Positions 25,079-37,360 of a DNA stretch of 64,000 nt are shown piece by piece. Location of the stretch: the NCBI RefSeq assembly GCF_958979055.1, contig NC_084886.1:6462154-6526153 (forward strand), written 5' to 3'. The stretch comes from Alnus glutinosa (taxonomy: Eukaryota; Streptophyta; Magnoliopsida; Fagales; Betulaceae). A program made the position numbers and the translations under genes. The notes under the pieces are model-generated. The model was given only the letters and a program-made list of their open reading frames with translations. It did no database searches and was not told the origin of the DNA. The stretch's first letter is position 1, and every line of letters begins with the position of its first letter.

Positions 25079-25299
25079 GTAATAATTTAACACCAAATTA
25101 GGTTTAGTTTTGTATAATATGCATATGCATATAGTACAATATGCAAATTAGTATTAAACTGCTAAAGTATAAAATAAGGCAAAACTTATTTGTAGTGCGT
25201 CCATAAATATAAGCGCTAGCCCTAATTAGGGTTAGAGTTTACTTATAAGTATACCATATATAAAGAACTCAGCACGTAAACTGTAAGTATACTATAAAC

Positions 25300-25500
25300 A
25301 TATTGCACATAGCCCATATACCCTAACCCCATGTATTATATACTACATATAGCCATAAACCCTAACCCTAAGTGTATGTACTACATATAGCTATAAACCC
25401 TAACCCTAAGTGTATATGTATATATAGTACTATATATAGCTATAAACCCTAACCCTAAGTGTATGTACTATATAAGGGACTAAACCATAAGTATACTATT
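25300..25500. repeat. Minisatellite with telomere-like CCCTAAC motifs
   Basis: Three to four units of roughly 55-65 bp each carry TAAACCCTAACCCTAAGTGTA followed by a TA-rich spacer with TAGCTATAAACC. The units are interstitial and imperfect, and lie inside the CACTA element. Confidence 0.75.
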
Positions 25501-26523
25501 TATATATAGTACGAAACCATAAAAATAAGTGCATTTATTACATATAGCCATAAACCCTAAGGTTAGGGTATATAAAAGTCATTATGAATGTATATAGTTA
25601 AAAAAATAAGATATTTTTCCTTTTTTTTTTAAAAAAAAAAATACAATGATTTATATGCAGTGTATAAAACGACAAAATTATGCATGTATATAGTAACATT
25701 ATTATGCATAGTGTACAAAACTCTAACTAATTTTTTATTTTATTTTAAATATATATTTGATTAAAAACCAAATAGCCACGTAACATAATGCATGAGGCCA
25801 TACAACCACGTGTAGTAAATACTCGTGGCCGATTGGACACGTGTATTAACACACGTGGCCGTATGGATTTAATACACGTGGCCATATGGACACGTGTAAT
25901 CACTCCACGCGGCCACTTGTTTTGCTTTTACAAATAGCCACGCTATCATCAAGACACGTGACTATTTGGCCTCGTGTCTACAGTAACCGGTACTATAAAC
26001 ACGCGACGAACTGCGGTATTTTTTGTAGTGATAGGGAGGTAGTTGAAGAAAAGGGTGAGATTGAGAGCAAACCCATGGCCTAGTCTAAGAGACGATAGTG
26101 AAAAGTCAAGTGCTAGAGGAAGTGAGATGGGTTTGAGTGGGTTTCAACGATTTCTTTATTTTTGGTAAGAAAAAAAAAAACGCTGAAGGAAGATAAAATG
26201 AAATTGTTGAACCAGATGCAACTCCTTTTTGCTCTCATTTTAACATTCCGACTAATCAAAATAACATTTAACTAGCGAGATGAGAATGCTTGAAGAACAT
26301 CCATCTCCAGCAACTTAGCTAAAACCTTCAAGTTGTCTAAATTTAGCTAATATGAACCAAAATTTGCCTCCAACACATTGTTCAGATTATCTAAAGGCAA
26401 CATTTTTTAGCAAAATGTTGTGAAAATTTATTGTTTCTCACTCCTCCCTCTGCCTTTTTCACTACTCAAGTGTCTCCTCTCTTGTTTGTATCACATAATA
26501 CTTCTCTTCATTCGTAACAAAGA

Positions 26524-26528
<5 letters not shown>

Positions 26529-26614
<86 letters not shown>
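26529..26614. repeat. Compound (TC)n(TA)n microsatellite
   Basis: About 15 TC units pass directly into about 28 TA units. Confidence 0.9.
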
Positions 26615-26621
<7 letters not shown>

Positions 26622-26637
26622 GAAAACGAATATTTAA

Positions 26638-26838
26638 ATGGAATAGTAAAAGTACACCGCTAAAATAGAGTGGTGTAAGTGCTTTGAAAAAGTAGAGAGA
26701 TTAATTCCAACTCAGGAAATTCTCTCAATTTTAGCTAAAAAAATCACTTCTTTTTTTGTCATATATTTTAGCAATCTACTTTTTCAAAACACCTATATCA
26801 CACTCTATTTTAACTACACACTTTCCCTATTCCATTTA
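26638..26838. mobile_element. Inverted-repeat element with ~60-bp arms
   Basis: The left arm (26,638-26,696) starts TGGAATAGTAAAAGT and the right arm (about 26,771-26,838) ends CTTTCCCTATTCCA. The arms match with scattered changes and surround a short AT-rich centre. This fits a MITE or the inner part of a larger element. Confidence 0.6.
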
Positions 26839-29800
26839 TCTATTATTTCTCAAGGATTTCTTTGTTCTGTCTTTATTGGGAGGAGATAGAAATAGAATGA
26901 TAGGTTTTTTTTTTTTTTGTTACATTTGGTCAATTCATGGGTTGTTTTCCAATGGATTGATAGATCACGAGAACTTGATTTCATGTCTATACCCTTTTAT
27001 TTTAGTTCTTATCCTATTGTGTCTTCCAGAGTAAGATCATTAATTGAGATCAAATATCTTGGTTTAATGTTAAACCAAACTACTCCATTAACAAGATTAT
27101 ATTGAATTTCTCCAATAATAGCCTTAAGAGGGTCACTAAAGCATTTGTATAAGACCACTGCTAAGATGAGAGTATGTAATATTTTTCGAAAAAGTGACGT
27201 AATTCCTATTTGGATTAGGCCAATATGAATATACCGAATTTCTGTTTAGCTATCAGCCACTAATTCTCCTCACATGGACGCTAAGGCAATACTTCCTAAA
27301 CAAGTCACTGTCAATCATAAACCCGCAATTCACTCCATTATCAATCGCAAAAATCATTCCATAGCAGTTAAGATGTCAAGCTATGCTAAGGGAAAATCAG
27401 GACACCCAACAAAGAAAGATCTCCAACCAACAAGGGAAGTTCTCATCAGAGCATTTGACAACTTGCAAAAAGGAATGCACAACAAGTCAATTATACAGAA
27501 CATGGGAAGCAAGGCTGCACATAAAATGATAATCATGCTCATCAAAGGATTTTGCATACAAGACAATATGCGCATTTGTAATCATTAGTTATTTTCTGTA
27601 ATTAACAATCCCACAAACATGGGATTGCCTTGTAAACATACATGCATTAGCAGTGTATATATATATATATCAGTGTATATTATCATCAAGAAATAAAAAA
27701 GTTTCAAATTTCCTTTCTTTCAATTTCAATATATTTTTTCTTCTATCTAGCTTCCTTAGGTTTGTCAAATAAAGTAAAATCCACCTTGCCTTCACCATGC
27801 TCAAAGGCTCTGATACTAATTACAAAAAACACTCAAGAGAACTACTTTTTGTAGAGATAAGTTTTCGTACAAGATATCATTTTTTTTTTTTTTTTACTAA
27901 AACCAACATCTTTAATTGGTTATCCTTACTTATTTTACTATTGTATTTGTATAGTCTCCTTTATTGTTGCCAACCGGCATATTTTTTACTTTTCACAAAT
28001 GATCCACCAAGCTTTTTACACGTCATATCTCATCATTCTTGCTGGTCGACAAGATTGTGATATTTTATGTAGTTCTAATGAAGGTGAAGAGATATGGCTT
28101 TAGTTGTTACCAAGATGACATCAAGTTTTTAGCTGTTGTTCTGATTTGATATGCACTACGTGTATAATTAATTAGAATTTCAGTAATAAACAATCTTTTA
28201 CCGTACCGTAAACTTATTGATGATTGTTATTTTAATCTCCTTTGCTTTGGCAGATAATAAAACGATTAAAATTTTGGTTCCAATAATTTGTTTCTTCTAC
28301 ATATGTAAAGTCAAAAGAATAGTTTTAACGATTAATTTGTCTCTTCTAAGAACGTGAAGAATGGTTGTAAACGACAATACATCAGACAGTCCCATTCCCA
28401 TTTCCATGAGAAGATCGAACCACGTGAGCACCTAATAAATCCCTATCTTTCAGTCAACAACAGTCCCTCCACGGAAACCAAACCGAGTCGTCCTGCCGGC
28501 CACTGATTTGAGTCAGATTCTCGGCCTTCAAATTTGAATTTCCCACGACAGTCGTACCCACTGCCCAGACCCAGCCACTCTCAGCCGTTGCTTCGCTTTT
28601 CATTCCTTCTATTTTAAGTTATTAGAGAAATGCCAATTGGATATTCGTATTTTTATCATGTGGATATTTTTTTAATGCGATTATTTGTAGATTGACATCA
28701 TTTTTAAGGTATCAAATCGCGGGCCACGGCTGTCATATTCACCAAAATTTCTAGGAGCATTTCTGGCCATAAGACTTATTTAAGCTGCTTAAAATATTTC
28801 TTCTTTTTTTTTTTTTCTTTTTTTTTTTTATTTATATTTTAGTTATTCATTTTTTAATACAAATTCTAGCAAAATTATTTTATCATTTACTTTCTTCAAA
28901 TATTATTTTTCAATTAGCAAATTGGATGGAAATTTTTTTATTTTAAAAGCTCTGTTGGTTTAACAGAATTGTATAAATACTCATGCAATAGTGAAATGAA
29001 ACAAAAAGGAATCGCATTAAGTTCATATCTACTTGGTGGGCATGTCAATGTAAAAATTACTCTCTAAAAGAAATGATTTATTAAGCTCGATCGCGATTTG
29101 GAATATTCCATTAATTTATGATGAATTTAATTTTTTATTCGTGTAATTTAATTTTTTTTCCTTCCCAACAAAAAATTAAAAAATAAAAGAAGTGTACACG
29201 AGTTAAACACCAATTTTATAAACTATTTTAATTTTATTGGACAATCATTGTTTCATCATCGTTTGCATGTGCACGATTACATGGTATCTTCTTTTCTTTT
29301 TTCCTATTCGTCGTTCATGATATCTTATTATATGACCGTCCACTAGTTTGTCTTTGTGTGAGGTGCGGTGGCATAAAAAAAAAAAAAAAAAAAAAAATTA
29401 TGAACGATATCTTTCGTAATCTTTTATCATATCTTTTTGAAAAATGTTTAGGGTAATATAATTTTAATATAAGTATATATTATATAAAATGAGAATCACG
29501 GAATTACTATGTGTTGGTTTGTAATTTATTAGCTAATAAATGTCGTTTAGACTGCCATATCAATTTATAAGCGTAATAAATATAACATAGACTATTAAGT
29601 GATAATATGTATTTTAGTGATTGACGTGACAAATGCCATGTTAAATGTCATGTTAATTTGTAATAAAAGTTATAATTTTCTTATATGCATTTTACCTTTT
29701 TATTTATTTATTTATTTGTTTTTTTGAACATTTCAAGATGGAATCTGGAATAATTTATTCTTCATGATTACCAACTAAAATAAAGTCTTCTTTGGTTTTC

Positions 29801-29989
29801 CTCAAATAAAATACAAAAGAAAAAGAAAATATATGCTCAACATATTGGTCTTCATTGACATGTGATAGATTTGACATGTGAATATTATAATTTATAGAAA
29901 AATATAAAATCAATCATTCTGATTTTACTCATTTGCGATTTGATACTTAGGGTATAAAAATTGACTTGGAAACTCATTACCGAAAGCAA
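26839..29989. other. AT-rich intergenic DNA, no gene seen
   Basis: No recognised protein, terminal repeat or RNA gene. A 104-codon frame at 27,274-27,588 is not convincing. Around 28,430-28,620 the DNA becomes less AT-rich and promoter-like, but no coding exon follows. Confidence 0.5.
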
Positions 29990-30385
29990 AAATCATTGTA
30001 GGTCCCTTCATCCAACTTTGGTCTAAAATTTGGACAAATCGAAAGTGTGTTATGTTAGCTCTAACAATATTATGACACATGTCATCCTATGGTCATTGGG
30101 AGTGGTTTGGCCACCTCTCATTTGGCCAAAGGAGATGGCTCACTACATACCCTCTCTCTTCTTCTTTCTTTCTTTCTTTCTTCTTCTTCTTCTTCTTCTA
30201 TTTTTTTTTTTTTTTATTTTTTTTATTTTTTTTATTTTTTATATATTTATATTTTATATTTATACATTTTTTTTTTATAAGTTTTGATTTTTTATTGTAA
30301 CTGACATGTGTCATAATAGGATTGATATTGATGTGACATATGACGATTTTCATTAAAATTTTGTACAAAAGTTAAATGCACAAAC
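29990..30385. mobile_element. MULE-like non-autonomous TIR element
   Basis: Outer inverted segments (AAATTTT...AAAGTT near 30,010-30,035 and 30,355-30,380) and an inner pair (ATTATGACACATGTCAT at 30,068 and GACATGTGTCATAAT at 30,303) frame a core with GGAGTGGTTTGGCCACC. The layout matches the elements at 7,371-8,289 and 52,922-53,800. A T-rich stretch lies at 30,150-30,290. Confidence 0.6.
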
Positions 30386-30441
30386 TTATTTGTATTTTTT
30401 GCTTACCACATATAAAATTTTATAGCCAATGTTTATATAGA

Positions 30442-30619
30442 TAATTCTACATGTACGTTAAGGGTCCATCAAGTGTCCATAAAAAAATAAGGTGACTTTT
30501 AAAATCACCATTTGATCAAAATAATTATTTGATCAATCACACGCCCAATAATAGTTTTAAAAGTCACCTTATTTATTTTCTGGACATTTGATAGACATTT
30601 AATATACATGTAGGATTAC
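30442..30619. mobile_element. Foldback MITE copy 2
   Basis: Ends ATAATTCTACATGTA and TACATGTAGGATTA are inverted. The core GTGACTTTTAAAATCACC and its inverse match the MITE at 22,241-22,400. Confidence 0.75.
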
Positions 30620-30644
30620 TCTATTTATATCTCAAGGACTCTTT

Positions 30645-31420
30645 TGGGAGCCAGGACACGGATCTGGCTTGCATGCGGTAGTGAAAACTACTGCATGCAT
30701 GCTATAGTAGAAAACGATACCGTTTTCCATTAAACGGTACCCTTTTTCACTTAAAAAACGTTGATTTAAAAACTAAATAATAAAAAATTTATTAAAACTT
30801 AAAAGTTAAACCAAAAAAAAAATTAATATGGGGTGGCCGACCAACTTTTTTTTTTTTTTTTTTTTTGTTAGTTTTTAATTTTTTTGCTTTTTAATAATTA
30901 TTTTATTATTTTTAAGTTTTAATAATTTTTTTTATTATTAAGAGGGCATGTTGTAGTTCCACCATAGCACGCATACAGTAGTTTTCACTACCGTGTGCTT
31001 TAATATGGGTGGCCGGCCACCCCGTTAGCCAATCGGCAACCCCTTTTGTTTTGTTTTTTCTTTTTTTTTTTGTTTTTAATATATATATATATATATATAT
31101 TAATTTTGAAGTCTTAATAAATTTTTTATTATTAAGAGGGCACGCTATAGTGGAAAACGGTATCATTTTTCACTTAAAAAATGTTGCTTTAAAAAATTTA
31201 TTAAAAATTAAAAATTATTAAAAAACAAAAATATTAAAAACAAAAATATGAAAAACAAATTAATATTTTTTATTTTTTTTTAGTTTTTAATAATTTTTAA
31301 TTTTTAATAAATTTTTTATTATTAAAATGGCATACTGTAGTGGAAAACGTTTTCCACTGCAGCATGCATGCAATAGCAAAAAACTACCGCAGGCAAGCCG
31401 GATCCCCAAGACACCGACCT
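30645..31420. mobile_element. TIR element with internal repeats
   Basis: The left end GGATCTGGCTTGCATGCGGTA and the right end CTACCGCAGGCAAGCCGGATC are inverted copies. Inside, motifs such as TAGTGGAAAACG and AATTTTTTATTATTAAGAGGGCA recur three times. No protein is encoded. Confidence 0.55.
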
Positions 31421-31526
31421 CCCTTGCATATACCTTACTCAAAATGTTAGATGAACAGGTTTAGACTCAAAGTATTGACGATCGAATATATACATATTGG
31501 GATACTTTGAGTGAAATCACAGACTG

Positions 31527-31562
<36 letters not shown>

Positions 31563-32175
31563 CCTATATTTTATTGGCCACTTTGCTAGATGTTGAATAG
31601 TAAGTAGAAAGTACCTCCGAAGCTACGTACGATCTGCAATTCAACTTGAGCGCATCCAGATCGCGACCATTCGACGTGCCAACTTTTATAAAAAAAAAAA
31701 AAAAAAAAAAAGACGAGTAAAATAGTGGGACATTATTTTGATACAGAAAATGGCTGCATTGATTGGGACTAATTATTAATACAACTTAGAATATCCCAAT
31801 TATCATTCCACGTTTGCTTTCCTCTGTACTCTTTATAATTTATAAGGATACAAATAATATATAATATATGCTTTCTTTTTAAAATTAAAATATGAAGTTA
31901 CAGCCAAGTCAGGGCTAGTTGCTGCCTTGCTGGTGCTACAGAATAACGAACCCATGCTTCTTCCACGAAAGAGACAAATATATAGGTTAATGTCTTTGAT
32001 TGTATAACATTCTCGTGCTTACATTGATTTTATGTATACAATTAAATGTATCAATTTTAAATTTTTATCGTAAATTAGTGAGATCCTACTCCCTTTTAAA
32101 AATCCATTTGACAAATTAATTGCACCCGTTTTATGTAAATATCTCCTTCAAAATTAATTTCTTATCCTCCTCTAA

Positions 32176-32210
<35 letters not shown>

Positions 32211-32337
32211 GGTTCCCATACAGGGTGTTCAAGCAGCGGTTAAAAACAGTCACACATCTACTATCCACCTGTCTCTTTGGGTTATAGGCAAATTTTCAAC
32301 CCTTAACCTCATGCAAGCGGATATTGTATCTACTATA

Positions 32338-32388
<51 letters not shown>

Positions 32389-32931
32389 GTCTTTTCGAGA
32401 TTTAATCCAAAAAGGTCGGTGTTTTGTCTAGAGAAAGTGCCTTCTAAAAGTCTAAAAAACTCATAAAAAGCTTGTTTTAAAAAACATGCCCATATAAATT
32501 AAGTGTATAGTTAAAAATAAAAAAAAAATAATAAAAAAAAGCCTTAAAAAGAGCCTAAAATGCAAAGTGGATGTTGATTAGTAAAAAAAAACTGTCTACT
32601 CGTGTGGTTATGGGTGGGCGGTTATTAAAATCGGCCTTCCACATAGAGCTGATGGGGCTATGTGAGAGTTCAGCCCATCACATAGTGCGGGCTGAACTCT
32701 CAGAGTTCAGACCTAGCCCAATCACATAGTGCATTAGGGCCCAGATCCTGAGACTGAAGGCATAAAAATAAACATGGGCTGATGGGCTTAACTCTCGCAT
32801 GTTGCCTTCACAACTTACCTTGTAAAAGGTCACTGCTGCAGTTTATACGTTGGAGAATTAAGACCAAAAAAAAAAAGATTATTTCTAGGAAAATTCTCTC
32901 ACGAAGTTGCAATAATTTTTTTTTATTTTTC
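31421..32931. other. AT-rich intergenic DNA, no gene seen
   Basis: It contains TA runs (31,535-31,560 and 32,341-32,385) and poly-T (32,180-32,208). Around 32,640-32,760 the phrase 'CTGAACTCTC'/'GAGAGTTCAG' is inverted over a short span. No gene was recognised. Confidence 0.5.
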
Positions 32932-33517
32932 CTTCGATGTTTAAAAATTAACAATATATTCTTACAAAGTTTTTGAAATTTTCAATGTAACCACTACGTT
33001 AACAATTTCCGTCTTCTTTGATGGAAGAAGGCTCACATGCAATGCACTTGTGTTTTTAGGAGATGAAAAAGATTAAAATGCCCCAATTTTTCTCTTCTTA
33101 TCTTTTTTATTTTATTTTTATTTTATTTTTTTATTTTTATTAAAAAAAAAAAGAAAGTTGTAGCTATAACCACCCTTATATGACCCAGATGGTGGTGATG
33201 AGCCACTACAAGAGACCAAATGAGGGTAGTCGAAACCACCACCAAAGGATTTAGGAATAACTTGACCATCTCATATGGTTGAAACATGGATGGATGTAGC
33301 CACCCTCTTTTTTTTTTTTTTTCCTTGAAAAAAGAGAGACATTTTGAGAATTCAACGCGTGAACTTGGGGGCAATTTGGGGACATTTGCAGCTAAAAACA
33401 CATATGCATCGTACGTGGGTCATTTTCTATTAGAGAAGACGAAAATGGCTAACTGGGTTATATTGAAAATTTCTGAAACTTGGTTGAGATACATCACCAA
33501 TTTTTAAATATTGGATG
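32932..33517. mobile_element. Decayed MULE-like TIR element
   Basis: The left arm (about 32,932-33,015, TGTTTAAAAATTAACA ... TTTGAAATTTTCAATGTAACC) is the diverged inverse of the right arm (about 33,430-33,517, GGGTTATATTGAAAATTTC ... ACCAATTTTTAAATATTGG). The centre has GTGG-rich phrases like the other MULEs here. It lies just downstream of propeller copy 2. Confidence 0.6.
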
Positions 33518-33518
33518 C

Positions 33519-33549
<31 letters not shown>

Positions 33550-33834
33550 AGTGATGCAACTTCCAAAAGGGTAAAATGTATTTGTCCCTTATTTCTAAAT
33601 AATATTTATCATATTCAGGCTCTCAATTTCTGACCATGCTGTATATCTGTTGTAAGGATTGATATTTAGAATCACTGTAAGAGTAAATCAGAATTTCAGT
33701 GGAAATGGAATTAACTTCAGAGCTCATGTTCACAAAAACTAACAATTCAAAGAATTCTCTTCCATCAAACCTCTGTATGCATATTGCAATTAGATTGATA
33801 ATGACATAAATATGAAGAGAAAAATATACCCATC

Positions 33835-35280
33835 TTATAAATGAAATCCTGTCCATCTTGTAAAACTTCGAATATCGCTTCCTTGAGAAACTGCCATTCC
33901 AATCCCAGTTCTTCCCCCATTTCCAACTCCTCTGTAATACAACCTCCACTCATCTACATCCCCATCCATTTGAACAAGGCATGGGGATCCTACTCCTCCA
34001 TTATCCCATCCATCTTCCACCGACGGCATTAGAGCCGCCTCATCTTGAAGCCTCCTCCAATCCTTCAAGCCAGTTGAAGACACAGCCAACCCGATGCTCC
34101 TCCCCCCATCAGCAGCAACACCTTCATATGCCATCACATACTTTCCATCTTTCCGGTTTCTCACTACACGCGCGTTCATCACCCCAAGCTCATCAAAAGA
34201 ATCGCTTCCTCCTTCTCCGATTATCTTCCCCAACTTCACCCACCTAATCCCATCCCTCGACCTCGCCATTCCGATACCAAATCCCCCATTTTCCAGATCA
34301 AACGAATGGTAATACATTCTAAGATCACCACTTCCATGAAACACAACCTGCGGGGCTGCAATAAACGGAGAATCCCACTCTCTTTCAGACCCCACATCAA
34401 ACAGAGCTCCGCTATGATGCTCACCTTCAATTCTAGCCCAGTGCCTCCCATCCTGACTAATTGCCAAACCTGGCAAAGACTTCGAAATCTTCTCTACTCT
34501 ATCAATACAAAACCTTTCTGGGTTTTCCAAATTGAATTCCAAAGTATTATCAGAAAACTCTGCCTTCTCAAAACTGTATCCGGTGTAGTAAAGCCAGTAA
34601 ACAGCACTGGCAGCTCGAACCTTAGTGCTGGACATGACCACCACCTCACAAGGCCTAATGCTCTCAGTATCAAATGCCCACCAATCCTTACTACAATTCA
34701 TCACGGAACCCGCCTCCCCGCTCGATCCAGTAGCTCCTCCGCCTCTCTCCCAGTGAATTCCATTTCTCGAAACCGCTAAGCCTATCGTGTCGGAAGCCGG
34801 GTTTCCATTAGACCTTCCATAGTACCACATGTACCACCTCTCTTCCTCATCGCTGAGGAACCTTTTCACAACTGGTGACCCAATTTCTGCACTGTCCCAT
34901 GAGTTTGCGGGACCCAAACCAAACACCAACCCTCTAGAAGAAGAAGAAGAAGATGGTGATGACAATAAAGAAGAAGAAAGTGATTCATCTGAAATGGGCG
35001 ATGTAGGTTTCAGGGTTTTTGAATTTGAGTTGGGTTCGATGGTCGAATTTTGGTCTGTTTCATTGTCTGTGTTGGTGTCTGGTTTTGTGGAGCAGCGGGT
35101 GAGGCAGAGAAGACGGTTTCTGGGGTTGGAGTTTGAGGCATAAAGAGTCAACATGTTGGGTTTGTTTGATAGCCATGGAGGGATTAAGGTAGTTGTTGGG
35201 TTACTAACTTTTTGGGTGGTTGAAACTGTGAGGGACTTAACAGTTTTCAGTGATGAAGCTGCTACTGATGCTGCATCCAT
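33835..35280 (-). CDS. Five-bladed beta-propeller glycosidase-like protein, copy 2
   Basis: This is an intact 481-residue single-exon paralogue of the gene at 17,350-18,813, aligning from start (MDAASV) to end (FTRWTGFHL). Residues 1-115 form a Ser/Thr-rich leader with a poly-Ser stretch (about 101-115). The propeller follows, with blade motifs at about 167-179, 271-282, 337-349, 397-409 and 460-476 (IGLAVSRNGIHWE, GLAISQDGRHW, GMARSRDGIRW, GLAVSSTGLKDW, GMAVSQGSDIRSF). Family membership by fold is likely. Catalytic residues and substrate are not assignable from this reading. A TATA box and a CT-rich leader lie upstream. Confidence 0.85.
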   Translation of the reverse strand: MDAASVAASSLKTVKSLTVSTTQKVSNPTTTLIPPWLSNKPNMLTLYASNSNPRNRLLCLTRCSTKPDTNTDNETDQNSTIEPNSNSKTLKPTSPISDESLSSSLLSSPSSSSSSRGLVFGLGPANSWDSAEIGSPVVKRFLSDEEERWYMWYYGRSNGNPASDTIGLAVSRNGIHWERGGGATGSSGEAGSVMNCSKDWWAFDTESIRPCEVVVMSSTKVRAASAVYWLYYTGYSFEKAEFSDNTLEFNLENPERFCIDRVEKISKSLPGLAISQDGRHWARIEGEHHSGALFDVGSEREWDSPFIAAPQVVFHGSGDLRMYYHSFDLENGGFGIGMARSRDGIRWVKLGKIIGEGGSDSFDELGVMNARVVRNRKDGKYVMAYEGVAADGGRSIGLAVSSTGLKDWRRLQDEAALMPSVEDGWDNGGVGSPCLVQMDGDVDEWRLYYRGVGNGGRTGIGMAVSQGSDIRSFTRWTGFHL

Positions 35281-35419
35281 GGCTGCAGATGGAGTTCAAT
35301 GCTAGAGGATAAGGTGATCTATGGGTTGTAGGGTTAAGGACCCAATAAAATGTTGACACCTTTGCAACTTGAGTGGCACTGAAAGAGAAAGAGAAAGAGA
35401 AGAGAGAGACAGAGCCTCT

Positions 35420-35429
35420 TATTTATAGG
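35420..35429 (-). promoter_or_regulatory. Probable TATA box of propeller copy 2
   Basis: CCTATAAATA on the minus strand, about 140 bp upstream of the ATG at 35,280. It is followed by a CT-rich leader (35,380-35,411) of the kind common in plant core promoters. Confidence 0.6.
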
Positions 35430-35479
35430 ACTTTAGCTGCAATGCTACAAGAAACTGATATCAGTGAACATTGGGTGTT

Positions 35480-36589
35480 ATGTATTTGGATCATTTGAAC
35501 AGAATACCCTCGTTAAAGCGAGGGTACAATTGTTCAACAAAATGTGAATCTTTTACGAGAATTGGATATTTTATGTTCATTTGAATTAGAGATGATCTTT
35601 TTTCAGGTGTTATGGTGTTGGTATTTTTTTTTTGTTTTTTTTTTTTGAAAAACAATAGCATTACTCATCGCATTAGATTTTCACGATAGCATTATACCGA
35701 CTGATGTAAAGTGTTTTAATATTTAAGTGTTTTTCATATCAATCACGTAAAAAACTAAAAATATTAGTAGCTAAAATTACTTTTTAAGTCGGATATGAAG
35801 TTGATGTAAAAATCTAATATAAAAAATAGCATTACTATTCTCTTTTCTTGAGCCAAAAGAAAGGCATTCACAAGTCCTTATGGACCGCCCAAAAATTCGA
35901 GAATTTGCAGCTGGCAGACTTCTATACAAAAAGATAAGGGAATTTTGAGATGGTGAATGGCTCAGGAGCATTAATCTGCCCAAATTATTTTACCAAATGG
36001 AATTCATAGAGAAACAAATTTTCACCTTTTTGTTAAATTCTGTTGTTTTCCAACTCAAAAGCGAGTATTGGAGTTGTTGGGGCTTCTTTTTGTTTGATGT
36101 GCCTCCGTCTTTTCTACACAAGTACAGTTTAAGTCATCATTCCCCTCTATCTCTCTCCATCCAGCGGCCCTCTTTGGTTTAAACATGATCCTCGGTTCTA
36201 TCAAAGAATCATCTTTTTCATTGCATCATTTCTTTTTGCTTAAAATAACATTGAAAATGAAAAAGGAAAAGAGTTATTTTCTTGAACCACAGGGAAGGTA
36301 TACAAGGATCAATCCTTTTTTTTTTTTTTTCAGATTCTCTTTATCCTTCTGTTTTTTTCTCTTTTGGGAGTGAGGCTAATCATGTATGTTGTTAAGTCTT
36401 TCAACAATTAAATTCATCGAATTTATTTATTTATTAATTAGCAGAATAGTTATCTACAAACATATACAAAGACTAAAGCTGATTATTTTGTTTGTAATTT
36501 TTTTTTTTTTTTTTTGAACTCATTCACGCATTCCATTCATTAATGAGAGAATAAACTTGACCACAACGTTCAGCGGGCACAAATATCAA
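35480..36589. other. Intergenic DNA, no gene seen
   Basis: AT-rich with poly-T tracts at about 35,626-35,646, 36,318-36,330 and 36,498-36,515. No protein family was recognised. Confidence 0.5.
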
Positions 36590-36900
36590 TAACGCATTGA
36601 GTGCTGAGTGGCATCTTCAATGTAAAACACTTCTTCTGTTGAGAGAACGCAAGCTTTGCAAGCATTTGAGTTGCTCCATTCGCCTCCCGCCTTACGTGGG
36701 ACACTCCACTCTTAAAAAGATTTCAGCACAATGTAGGCATCGTCAATTAACAGGCTATAGCGATACCAATTTTTGTCATCCTGTCTCAATTAACTGGGCC
36801 TGTTCTAGCAGTTTGTTATTTACATATTTCGCATGCCCATTTTGTTTGAATTTCCTTTCCTAAAATTTCTCTAGACCTCGCTCACGGCCAGCTTCCTTTG
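36590..36900 (-). pseudogene. LINE RNase H domain scrap
   Basis: The minus strand at about 36,745-36,610 reads 'DAYIVLKSF' then, after a stop, 'WSVPHVRREANGATQMLAKLA'. This is the characteristic C-terminal stretch of the RNase H domain (RVT_3 type) at the end of plant L1-like ORF2. No further LINE parts were recognised around it. It is a decayed fragment. Confidence 0.65.
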
Positions 36901-37360
36901 GTAGAGTAGACTACTTCTATTTGCACTTACGTTGGGTTCAAGGTAGGCATCTGATTCCACTTTGTCATATTGTTGTCTCTTTCCATATCTCGACCACGTG
37001 GCCGTGATGTGACCTAGCTTGCAAGATTAATATATAAAAGAATGCTACTCAGGAAAACAATTAATTAATATATAAGAATGCAAACATGATTTTATTACGT
37101 ATTTGCTCAAAGCTTCAATCAACAATGTAGTTTTGCCTAAAAAAAAAAAAAAAAAAAACCCCTTGAGATTTAGAAAAGAAAAAGAAATCATTTCTAAAAA
37201 AGTACTTGGTCTAATAATTTCAGCTCATATGTGAACTAAACCTCAAAGCCAACGTAATGAGCACTCTAGTGGTTCATTGGCCATAGTTATTACCAGAACC
37301 CAGGATCCAGAAGCAAAACATGGCACTACGTTTAGAGCTCTCTCTCATGCCACTTCAAGG

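Noticed and set aside
27274-27588. 104-codon plus-strand frame
   Set aside because: No recognised family, AT-rich composition as in the surrounding DNA, and no splice or promoter context.
33981-35143. Several plus-strand frames over propeller copy 2
   Set aside because: They are shadows of the minus-strand gene.
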